Positions 9,180 through 15,953 of a stretch of 64,000 nucleotides of DNA are shown here, in pieces. Location of the stretch: NCBI GenBank assembly GCA_016719165.1, contig JADKAJ010000001.1, positions 682,001 to 746,000 of the forward strand, given 5' to 3'. The first letter of the stretch is position 1. Every line of letters starts with the position of its first letter. Below the pieces are notes generated by a model, which did not search any database, was not told the DNA's origin, and worked only from the letters and a program-made list of their open reading frames with translations. This DNA comes from Chitinophagaceae bacterium (lineage in GTDB: Bacteria > Bacteroidota > Bacteroidia > Chitinophagales > Chitinophagaceae). Both the position numbers and the translations under genes were made by a program.

Positions 9180-10202
9180 CTATATAGTCCAAGTCTTCAA
9201 TCCATGTTCTGTAAACTGGTAGTTCCTGACCTGCCCCCCAAAGTTCTCCAAACTTTTAATCACTTTGTATTTTGTATTGATGGGGCAATAAAAGATCATG
9301 AATCCACCACCGCCGGCACCGGATATCTTTCCACCGGTGGCGCCAGCTTTTTTTGCTGTTTCGTATATTTCTTCCATCAAAGGATTGCTTATCCCTTCTG
9401 CCATTTGTCGTTTTTGCTGAAAACCATAATCGAGTATTTCACCAATTTCATTCAGCCTTCCTTTCAGCAAAGCCTCTTTCATCATCCTGGCCTGCTCCTT
9501 CAGATGATGCATGGCTTCAATAGATTTTTCTTTATTATCTGTAACGTTCTTGCTTTGTTTCCTGATGATCTCTGCCGATTCACGACTGGTGGAAGTGTAG
9601 TATAATACCAGGTTATTTTCCAGTTCAAACAGATGTTGCTGCTTTACCCGCAACGGGTTAACGATCACTTTGTCATCTGCATAGAATTCCATAAAATTTA
9701 CACCGCCGAAAGTGGCCGCATACTGGTCTTGCCTGCCTCCGGCCAGGTTCAGGTCCCTTCTTTCAATTTCATAGGCATAATGCGCCATATCATATTCCCC
9801 CAATGGAAGCCTGAGCATTTCTGCAAAAGCCCCGATGATTGCTACTACAAGAGTGGACGATGTTCCTAATCCTGAACCAGCAGGTGCATCCACATAGGTT
9901 GATAAACGAAAGCCCTGTTCTTTTATCCCATAATCTTTTTGGATACGATTGTATACACCTTTTAACAGGTCAAGTGTGCCTGTGACAGGTAATTCTTTTG
10001 TCCAGTCAAATTCTTGTATCTCATTCCTGTCAATAGCTTCAAGTATGATCTTATTCGCTGCTGTCGGCTCAATAGTGGCGTTGGCATAAAGAGAAAGAGT
10101 GGCATTTAAAATAGCTCCGCCGTACAGGTCACTGTATGGGCTTACATCCGTGCCGCCACCGGCTAATCCAATCCTTAAAGGGGCTTTACTTCTGTATATC
10201 AT
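9180..10202 (-). CDS. hddA: D-glycero-alpha-D-manno-heptose-7-phosphate kinase
   Basis: A 340-residue GHMP kinase. It begins PLRIGLAGGGTDVSPY, has the ATP-binding motif DAPAGSGLGTSSTLVV near residue 107 and the C-terminal GHMP loop GGKISGAGGGGFMIF. This composition is typical of HddA and of the related fucose/GDP-heptose kinases. It phosphorylates heptose 7-phosphate at O-1 in the alpha configuration, which directs the pathway to GDP-heptose for S-layer, capsule or O-antigen glycans rather than to ADP-heptose for the LPS core. Its start overlaps the end of the upstream GT4 gene by 17 bases. Confidence 0.9.
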   Translation of the reverse strand: MIYRSKAPLRIGLAGGGTDVSPYSDLYGGAILNATLSLYANATIEPTAANKIILEAIDRNEIQEFDWTKELPVTGTLDLLKGVYNRIQKDYGIKEQGFRLSTYVDAPAGSGLGTSSTLVVAIIGAFAEMLRLPLGEYDMAHYAYEIERRDLNLAGGRQDQYAATFGGVNFMEFYADDKVIVNPLRVKQQHLFELENNLVLYYTSTSRESAEIIRKQSKNVTDNKEKSIEAMHHLKEQARMMKEALLKGRLNEIGEILDYGFQQKRQMAEGISNPLMEEIYETAKKAGATGGKISGAGGGGFMIFYCPINTKYKVIKSLENFGGQVRNYQFTEHGLKTWTI

Positions 10203-11322
10203 TTGCTAACTGAGAAATAGTACCGGCCATTGTGGCCCAGCTATATTTTTGTTTCTCATTGCGAAGATGCGGAATAAAATAATTTTCACCTAATTGGTAG
10301 AAGTTCAGGATGCCCTCTGCAATCGCGGCGGGATTTGGTTCTACGACCAAACCAACTTTCTTATCAGGAACCAATGAAGGCAATCCCCCCACATTGGTGA
10401 CGACCATTGGTTTTTCGAAATGATAGGCGAGGGGGGTTACACCGCTTTGCGTAGCATTGCGATATGGTTGTATTACTGCATCGGCTGCGCAGAGGTAATA
10501 TTTTACTTCACTGTCAGGTATAAAATCTGTTTTTAAAATCAGCCGATCTTTTATACCCAATCTTTCAATCTGCTCCTGGTATTGTTTTGCATCCTCATAA
10601 AATTCCCCTGCCACCAGCAGCCTGATTCCCGAATTCTTTATTCTTACATTTGCCATTGCTTCAAACAGCAAATCCAGTCCTTTGTATTTGCGGATAAAAC
10701 CAAAGAAGAGAATTATTTTTTCATTATCCGGAAGATGCAGTTGTTTTCTTGCGTCAGCTTTTGAAATAATAGCTCCGAAATTATCGTACAATGGATGTGA
10801 TACCAACTGAGCAGGTTTTGTCTTTTCAAATATTCTTAAATCACTCATCACTTTTTCGCTCATGGTGATAAAGGCATCACAGCTTTTCAGAAAATATTTT
10901 GTGAAAGGCTTATCACCAAATCTTTTTTCGTGAGGTATCACATTATCTGCAATGCAAATGATCTTTGTATGCCTGTTTTTTCTGACTCGCCTGAGAATTG
11001 TTCCCAGGGCTGGCCCCATAAAGGGAAGCCAAAAGCGAACAATGATCATGTCTGGTCTTTCTTTTCTAAGTTTATTACCAACTCTGATCCAGTTGAATGG
11101 ATTAACAGAGTTTATTGCTGAATGTATAGTAATACCTTCAGGGGCCGGGTCATCACTGTATTGGGTTTTACCCGGAAACAAGAAGGAGGGATATTGTAAT
11201 GAAAAGGAATAAATAGAACAATCAAACCCCTGGTCATTGAATTCTTTTGCCAGCCGCTGGTTGAATGTGGCCAATCCACCCCGCAACGGGTGGCCGGGTC
11301 CTATGATGACCACTTTTGTCAT
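10186..11322 (-). CDS. Glycosyltransferase family 4 protein
   Basis: A 378-residue GT-B protein. The N terminus is VVIIGPGHPLRGGLATFNQRLAKEF (Rossmann start and acceptor loop). The donor domain shows ILFFGFIRKYKGLDLLFEA, AADAVIQPYRNATQSGVTPLAYHFEKPMVV and a GLVVEP turn. It overlaps the GT2 gene by one base (TAATG) and hddA by 17. Its tight coupling to hddA suggests that it may be the heptosyl- or mannosyl-type transferase using the nucleotide sugar made next door. That is inference only. Confidence 0.88.
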   Translation of the reverse strand: MTKVVIIGPGHPLRGGLATFNQRLAKEFNDQGFDCSIYSFSLQYPSFLFPGKTQYSDDPAPEGITIHSAINSVNPFNWIRVGNKLRKERPDMIIVRFWLPFMGPALGTILRRVRKNRHTKIICIADNVIPHEKRFGDKPFTKYFLKSCDAFITMSEKVMSDLRIFEKTKPAQLVSHPLYDNFGAIISKADARKQLHLPDNEKIILFFGFIRKYKGLDLLFEAMANVRIKNSGIRLLVAGEFYEDAKQYQEQIERLGIKDRLILKTDFIPDSEVKYYLCAADAVIQPYRNATQSGVTPLAYHFEKPMVVTNVGGLPSLVPDKKVGLVVEPNPAAIAEGILNFYQLGENYFIPHLRNEKQKYSWATMAGTISQLANDIQK

Positions 11323-12263
11323 TACAACCCGGTTTTGGTTTCAACAAGATAAGTATTGCGGCCGGAAGAGTTCCTGGAGATCAATTCGCCAATGAAACCC
11401 GCAAGAAATAACTGCATACCTATAATGAGCGAAGTAAGTGCTAAATAAAACCCGGGCCTGTTGGTGAGTGCAAAACTGCTGTCTATAAACTTTGATACAA
11501 TAAGATATATGGAAATGCCCAGTCCAACCAGGAAGAATAAAGAACCCCATAATCCAAAAAAATGCATCGGTCTCTTGGAAAATTTTCCAACGAATGTGAT
11601 AGAAAGTAAATCGAGAAAACCGTTTACAAATCTTCTCCAGCCAAATTTTGACACGCCGTATTTCCTGGCCCTGTGCTCTACTACTTTTTCGCCAATTTTT
11701 TTGAACCCGGCCCATTTAGCCAGTACCGGAATGTAGCGGTGCATTTCACCGTATACTTCAATGCCTTTCACTACTTTATTTTTATACGCTTTCAACCCGC
11801 AATTAAAGTCGTGTAGTTTTATGCCTGACATGCTGCGGGTAACAGCGTTGAAAAACTTGGAAGGGATATTTTTTGTGAGTGTATTGTCGTAACGTTTTTT
11901 CTTCCATCCACTCACCATATCGTAGCCATCTTCTATGATCATTCTTCTCAGCTCAGGAATTTCATCCGGGCTATCCTGCAGGTCAGCATCCATTGTAATG
12001 ATCACATCACCACTGGCTGCCCGGAAGGCTTCATTTAAACCGGCAGATTTACCATAATTACGTTGAAACTTGATCCCTTTGATACAGGCATTTTTGGCTC
12101 TGAGGTTTTCAATGACTTCCCATGAATTGTCACTGCTGCCGTCATCAACAAAAATGACCTCATAACTGTAATGATTCTCCTTCATTACTTGTTCTATCCA
12201 TGCTGTTAATTCCGGCAGTGATTCTGCTTCATCTATAAGTGGTATGACGATGGATAGGTCCAT
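11322..12263 (-). CDS. GT2 glycosyltransferase with two C-terminal membrane helices (polyprenyl-phosphate sugar transferase type)
   Basis: A 313-residue protein. The N-terminal GT-A domain has VIPLIDEAESLPEL, VDDGSSDNSWEV and the catalytic TMDADLQDSPDEI. Two hydrophobic helices follow at about residues 235-300. This is the layout of DPM1/GtrB/ArnC-like enzymes, which load a sugar onto undecaprenyl phosphate at the inner membrane. It could start or side-decorate the exported glycan. It begins 2 bases after the DUF4199 gene and overlaps the next glycosyltransferase by one base. Family is firm; the sugar is unknown. Confidence 0.9.
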   Translation of the reverse strand: MDLSIVIPLIDEAESLPELTAWIEQVMKENHYSYEVIFVDDGSSDNSWEVIENLRAKNACIKGIKFQRNYGKSAGLNEAFRAASGDVIITMDADLQDSPDEIPELRRMIIEDGYDMVSGWKKKRYDNTLTKNIPSKFFNAVTRSMSGIKLHDFNCGLKAYKNKVVKGIEVYGEMHRYIPVLAKWAGFKKIGEKVVEHRARKYGVSKFGWRRFVNGFLDLLSITFVGKFSKRPMHFFGLWGSLFFLVGLGISIYLIVSKFIDSSFALTNRPGFYLALTSLIIGMQLFLAGFIGELISRNSSGRNTYLVETKTGL

Positions 12264-12265
12264 GG

Positions 12266-12757
12266 TTAGTATCTTCTTCTTGTTAATAGAACCGAAGCGA
12301 CTGCTGTAACAGCTGCGCCAAGTATCAAATATCCGAAAATTGAAGCGGATATATATCTTACCGGGTATTGTTTTTTCACCCTTGCAACAAGGTCTTCAAT
12401 TTCGGTTGGTGTTTTATCGTTCAGCTTAACCAATTGCTCCCGTTGATAAGCGGCTTCCTGCAGGGCAAACTCCGGGTGCAGTTGTATGAACACTGCCGTA
12501 AATGCCACCATAATAAGAGTGACAACAATAAAACATTTAAATCCCTGGCTAAAAAGTTCAGCAAATTTCCCGTTGAAGGCAGCAGATTGCCTGAAACTAA
12601 GTAAGGTCCAGATGATACCTGCTCCATAAACGATAAAAATCAAGTATTGTAATCGGGGATCAGCTGCTTCTTTTTTTGCGTCAATAACCAGTGCAACCGC
12701 TATCATTAATACAGCAGTAATTAATCCTTTGATAGCAGGTGAAAGTCTTAACTGCAT
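12266..12757 (-). CDS. DUF4199 family membrane protein
   Basis: A small integral membrane protein of about 163 residues with four hydrophobic segments and a charged loop between the third and fourth (QLVKLNDKTPTEIEDLVARVKKQYP). This matches the Bacteroidota DUF4199 family, which has no assigned function. The start MQLRLSPAIKG is preferred because it lies 10 bases after the stop of the dihydroorotase-like gene; an in-frame ATG 33 bases earlier would overlap that gene. It is only 2 bases from the following GT2 gene, and such DUF4199-GT2 pairs are common in this phylum, so a role near the polyprenyl-linked sugar step is possible but unproven. Confidence 0.82.
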   Translation of the reverse strand: MQLRLSPAIKGLITAVLMIAVALVIDAKKEAADPRLQYLIFIVYGAGIIWTLLSFRQSAAFNGKFAELFSQGFKCFIVVTLIMVAFTAVFIQLHPEFALQEAAYQREQLVKLNDKTPTEIEDLVARVKKQYPVRYISASIFGYLILGAAVTAVASVLLTRRRY

Positions 12758-12767
12758 GAATAATGAT

Positions 12768-14030
12768 TTAGCTAATGACAATTTTATCACCGTTGATGAT
12801 TCCAGCCACTTTACCGGTCAGTTCCCTGCCGATAAAAGGAGAGTTGGATGATTTTGATTTAATATTTTCCGGGGATACAGTCCATTTTACTGCCGGACTG
12901 AACAAAGTAAGTGTTGCAGGATTTCCTTCTTTAATGGAGGCCTGGTTTAAGCCGAATAATTTCCTCGGATTAACAGCCAGCAGCTCAACACATCTTGCTG
13001 CAGTTATTCCCGGTACAGCAGTAGCAAGCACTCCATAGGCTGTTTCCAAACCAATCATACCAAATTTTGCATATTCAAACTCTATCACTTTGCTGTCGTA
13101 TTCATGGGGCAGATGATGAGTTGCCAGGCTATCAACTGTTCCATTTAGTATTGCCTGCTGCAAAGCCGCCCTGTCCTCTTTGCTGCGTAGTGGAGGATTT
13201 ACTTTTAAATTGGTATTATAATCTGTCAAATCTTCATCACAGAAAAAAAGATGATAAGGTGTAACGGAACAACTCACCGCCGTTCCGCTTTCTTTCCCTC
13301 TTTTTATGTACTCCAGTGATTTTTTGGTGCTTACCCCGGTGAAATGTAATCTTGATCCGGCGTAACGGGCCAGTTTGATATCCCTGGCTACAATCAATTC
13401 TTCTGCCATGGCGGGTTTACCGGGTAAACCCAATTGAGTGGAGACAATCCCTTCATTCATTAATCCATGTGGATTAATGCTTTTATCGTCGGGTAACTGT
13501 ATCAGGATACCGTCAAATGCTTTTACATATTGCAACGCTTTTACTAAAAGTCCCGCAGACTGCACACAATTTATACCGTCAGAAAAGGCGGCGGCACCAC
13601 TTGACTTCATATCATACATTTCTGCCAATTCTTTCCCTTCAGTGTTTTTAGTGATAGCGCCTATCGGATGAATATTGACCGGGAGTGATTTGCTTTTATG
13701 TGTGATATATTCAACACCTGCTTTATTATGGATGGAGGGATTTGTATTCGGTATCACCATCACATCTGTATAGCCACCTGCTGCCGCAGCGGCCGCCCCT
13801 GTTTCCAGGGTTTCCTTGAACTCATAACCGGGATCCGCAAAATTGGCAAACACATCAACCCATCCGGGAGAGGCATGAAGCCCCTCTATCGCAATTTCTT
13901 TATCTGCTTTATCTGGTAAAGCAATACCTATTTTGGAAATGATTCCGTTATCAATTAAAATATCTGCTGATTGTCCGTTAAAAGGAGAGGAGGGATCAAC
14001 AATTCTGGCTTGCTTAATGAGTAGCTTCAT
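12768..14030 (-). CDS. Dihydroorotase-like protein, metal-binding residues lost
   Basis: A 420-residue amidohydrolase-fold protein with overall similarity to type I dihydroorotase. The diagnostic zinc motif DxHxHLREPG is DVFANFADPG here, so both histidines are missing. The late SDHAPH-type motif is ATHHLPHE, and the region that normally gives further histidine ligands reads LQYVKAFDGILIQLPDD. Glycine and substrate-side motifs remain (IPNTNPS, LKVNPPLRS). It therefore looks like a catalytically degenerate PyrC' of the sort that supports aspartate transcarbamoylase in some bacteria, with the active enzyme elsewhere. It heads the minus-strand run into the glycan genes. A TATCTTCG element about 10 bases upstream is a weak promoter candidate. 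Confidence 0.85.
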   Translation of the reverse strand: MKLLIKQARIVDPSSPFNGQSADILIDNGIISKIGIALPDKADKEIAIEGLHASPGWVDVFANFADPGYEFKETLETGAAAAAAGGYTDVMVIPNTNPSIHNKAGVEYITHKSKSLPVNIHPIGAITKNTEGKELAEMYDMKSSGAAAFSDGINCVQSAGLLVKALQYVKAFDGILIQLPDDKSINPHGLMNEGIVSTQLGLPGKPAMAEELIVARDIKLARYAGSRLHFTGVSTKKSLEYIKRGKESGTAVSCSVTPYHLFFCDEDLTDYNTNLKVNPPLRSKEDRAALQQAILNGTVDSLATHHLPHEYDSKVIEFEYAKFGMIGLETAYGVLATAVPGITAARCVELLAVNPRKLFGLNQASIKEGNPATLTLFSPAVKWTVSPENIKSKSSNSPFIGRELTGKVAGIINGDKIVIS

Positions 14031-14061
14031 TAAGGGGCGAAGATAAAGCTTGTATTCGGTT

Positions 14062-14096
14062 CAGAAAAAAGATAAAAGCCTGTGAGAACAGGCTTT
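14062..14096 (-). terminator. Rho-independent terminator behind tRNA-Pro(CGG)
   Basis: On the minus strand the stem AAAGCCTGT/ACAGGCTTT has a 4-base loop and is followed by a T-rich tail (TTTTATCTTTTTT). It sits just after the 3' end of the tRNA and before the dihydroorotase-like gene. Confidence 0.8.
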
Positions 14097-14104
14097 AAAT
14101 TTAG

Positions 14105-14178
14105 TCGGGATGACTGGATTCGAACCAGCGACCCCTACGTCCCGAACGTAGTGCGCTACCGGGCTGCGCTACATCCCG
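14105..14178 (-). tRNA. tRNA-Pro (anticodon CGG)
   Basis: A 74-base cloverleaf. The acceptor stem CGGGATG/CATCCCG is fully paired, the D arm contains AGCGCAGCCCGGTAGCGC, the anticodon stem CTACG/CGTAG encloses the loop TTCGGGA (anticodon CGG), and the T arm is GCTGG-TTCGAAT-CCAGT. C1-G72 is typical of proline tRNAs. No CCA is encoded. Confidence 0.96.
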
Positions 14179-14196
14179 CAATGAACAACCGGTCAG

Positions 14197-14204
14197 CAAA
14201 ATTA
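14197..14204 (-). promoter_or_regulatory. Promoter -7 element for tRNA-Pro(CGG)
   Basis: TAATTTTG on the minus strand fits the Bacteroidota -7 consensus TAnnTTTG and lies 18 bases before the tRNA. It overlaps the tail of the upstream terminator. No clear -33 TTG is seen. Confidence 0.4.
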
Positions 14205-14235
14205 AAAAAGACCCCTGAAATAATCAGGAGTCTTT
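14203..14235 (-). terminator. Rho-independent terminator behind tRNA-Pro(GGG)
   Basis: On the minus strand a 12-pair stem with one mismatch (AAAGACTCCTGA / TCAGGGGTCTTT) is followed by TTTTTTAATTTT. It separates the two tRNA-Pro genes. Confidence 0.78.
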
Positions 14236-14242
14236 AAAAATG

Positions 14243-14316
14243 TCGGGACGACTAGATTCGAACTAGCGACCCCTTGCACCCCATGCAAGTGCGCTACCGG
14301 GCTGCGCTACGTCCCG
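14243..14316 (-). tRNA. tRNA-Pro (anticodon GGG)
   Basis: A 74-base cloverleaf. The acceptor stem is CGGGACG/CGTCCCG. The anticodon stem CTTGC/GCAAG encloses ATGGGGT (anticodon GGG), and the T arm is GCTAG-TTCGAAT-CTAGT. Its D arm is identical to that of the neighbouring tRNA-Pro(CGG), pointing to a tandem duplication followed by anticodon change. No CCA is encoded. Confidence 0.96.
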
Positions 14317-14330
14317 AACAAACCGGGCTG

Positions 14331-14338
14331 CAAAGGTA
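14331..14338 (-). promoter_or_regulatory. Promoter -7 element for tRNA-Pro(GGG)
   Basis: TACCTTTG on the minus strand is an exact TAnnTTTG match 14 bases before the tRNA. TTTCG, close to a -33 box, lies 19 bases further upstream. Confidence 0.55.
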
Positions 14339-14511
14339 AAGCTAATTAGCTAATCGGCGAAACGAAACTCCTTTGTCTGTATAACTGAAAAGTCAAAACA
14401 GATTTTTTTAGAATTCATTGGTTAGGTGGTAAAACTTCACTTACTTTGCATCACAAAGTGCTTTTTAAAAATTAACAAACAGAATTTGAAATATTTAAAA
14501 GAGAAATATTT

Positions 14512-14811
14512 ATGGATAGGAAATCAAATGTTAAGGATATCATCAGCTGGTTATTCGGAATAGTCGTTGTTGCCATCGGCCTGGTGAATTTGTTTTGGGG
14601 TAACGACCCGGGTTTTGGAGTATTCCTGCTGCTACTTTCTTTGGTTTACTTTCTTCCGGTAAATGCTATTCTCCGGAAGCTGACCGGTTTTACCATCCCT
14701 AAATTGGGAATAGTAAAAATCGTTTTGGGCATTTTCATTCTCTGGGCTTCGTTAGGGGTGGGTGAATTGTTTGATAAGATAGAATTGATGATGAATAGTT
14801 TCCGGGAGTGA
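14512..14811 (+). CDS. Small membrane protein of unknown function
   Basis: A 99-residue protein with three hydrophobic stretches (about residues 10-28, 33-50 and 66-82), a basic N terminus (MDRKSNVKD) and an amphipathic acidic end. I do not recognise a family. It stands alone on the plus strand between the tRNA genes and a repeat patch. A candidate promoter (TTACTTTGC about 70 bases upstream) is one base short of the TAnnTTTG spacing. Codon use and length look like a real gene, but function is unknown. Confidence 0.65.
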   Translation: MDRKSNVKDIISWLFGIVVVAIGLVNLFWGNDPGFGVFLLLLSLVYFLPVNAILRKLTGFTIPKLGIVKIVLGIFILWASLGVGELFDKIELMMNSFRE

Positions 14812-14872
14812 ACTCTATTGATGTGCATCAAATCAAAATGAGTTTGATCTGTGGTTTGTTCTCCTAAACAAT

Positions 14873-14946
14873 ATCTTGAATGTCATGCTGAATCTTGAAT
14901 GTCATGCTGAATCTTGAATGTCATGCTGAGCTTGTCGAAGCATGAC
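14873..14946. repeat. Three tandem 19-bp repeats ending in a palindrome
   Basis: The unit atcttgaatgtcatgctga occurs three times without change at 14873-14891, 14892-14910 and 14911-14929. The last copy runs into a hairpin at 14920-14946 with 8-bp arms GTCATGCT/AGCATGAC around a loop containing gcttgtcga. The palindrome resembles an intergenic sequence (CTTCGACAAGCTCAGCATGAC) that I recall from many bacterial genomes. Confidence 0.85.
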
Positions 14947-14970
14947 CGAAGCCTGCCTGTCGGTAAACAA

Positions 14971-15176
14971 GATTCACCACAAAGGGCATTAAGTTTTTAC
15001 ACAGCGTACACAGCGTTTTTCATATTGATACTTTGAAAAATTATAGAACTAAAATACTTCCTCCGTGTGCTTTGTGATGTATTCCTCTGTGTACTCTGTG
15101 GTTGATCACTCTGCACTTTTCTAAAGACAAACCACACCACAAAGGGCAATAAGTTTTTTCACAGTGTTCACAGCGG
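14971..15176. repeat. CACAGAG-type inverted-repeat element with an extra arm
   Basis: The left arm at 14971-15015 (gattcaccacaaagggcatt...cacagcg) is answered by an imperfect inverted arm at 15057-15107 (cctccgtgtgctttgtg... ctctgtggttgatc). A further copy in left-arm orientation (accacaaagggcaataag...cacagcg) sits at 15131-15176. Together with the tandem repeats these fill most of the 445-base gap between 14811 and 15257; I see no gene there. Confidence 0.7.
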
Positions 15177-15256
15177 GTTTAGCATTTATCGCCTGTTCCT
15201 CAAGTGAAGCCTATACAGTTTTAATTTTACAAGCAAGCAAACCCAGGAAAACTAAT

Positions 15257-15820
15257 TTAAACCCTTAACGAACCACGGAATCCCCTTGCAGCATAATATG
15301 ACTCTGCACCGTTGTGATAGGTGAAGACTGTGGCATAACGACGGTCACAAAAAAGGGCGCCGCCGAGTTTGCGTATGTTGTCCGGTGTTTTTATCCAGCT
15401 GGAGGTTTTTAGATCGAATTCGCCGAACTGTTGCAGGGCCCGGTATTCCTCTTCGGATAATAGCTCAATGCCCATCTCCACTGCCATGCCCATGGCGCTG
15501 TGTTTGGGTTTGTTTTCTTTTCGGGATGCCAGCGCTGCGGCATCGTAACAAAGACTTCTCCGGTCGGCAGGACTTTCTGCCGAACAATCATAAAAAAAAT
15601 ATTCACCCGTCTTTTTATCATAACCTACCACATCCGGTTCCCCACCGGTAGTTTCCATTTCATGCAGTGACCACAGCTTATCCGGGTTGGCCTCCAACTT
15701 TGATTGTACTTTGGCCCATTCTATGCCTTTATGGCGATCTATGTATTTCTCAAAACGGGTTTTTAAGGTACTGAGCAGTTCCTGGGATTGAGCTGCAGAT
15801 AATTTCTTTTTAGTACTCAT
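15257..15820 (-). CDS. DUF4256 family protein
   Basis: A 187-residue soluble protein. Features of the DUF4256 family are visible: KLWSLHEMETTGGEPDVVGYDKKTGEY, the cysteine-containing FYDCSAESPADRRSLCYD and GGALFCDRRYATVFTYHNGAESYYAARGFRG. Length matches the family. No catalytic function is known to me. It stands alone, with repeat DNA downstream and the AsmA-like gene 133 bases further downstream on the same strand (separate stop and start regions). Confidence 0.85.
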   Translation of the reverse strand: MSTKKKLSAAQSQELLSTLKTRFEKYIDRHKGIEWAKVQSKLEANPDKLWSLHEMETTGGEPDVVGYDKKTGEYFFYDCSAESPADRRSLCYDAAALASRKENKPKHSAMGMAVEMGIELLSEEEYRALQQFGEFDLKTSSWIKTPDNIRKLGGALFCDRRYATVFTYHNGAESYYAARGFRGSLRV

Positions 15821-15953
15821 ACTTTAATAGAAATTCGGTTGATTGGTTGAAATAAAATTACTTTATTTCCTGCTCCTGGTGTAAAGAAACAGGAGAGAAG
15901 GAAAATTGAACCCAGCTTGCCGGTTGAAAACTCCTTGAATAAAAAAAGTTTGT

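Noticed and set aside
14873..14929. Tandem 19-bp repeats as a CRISPR array
   Set aside because: The units are directly adjacent with no spacers.
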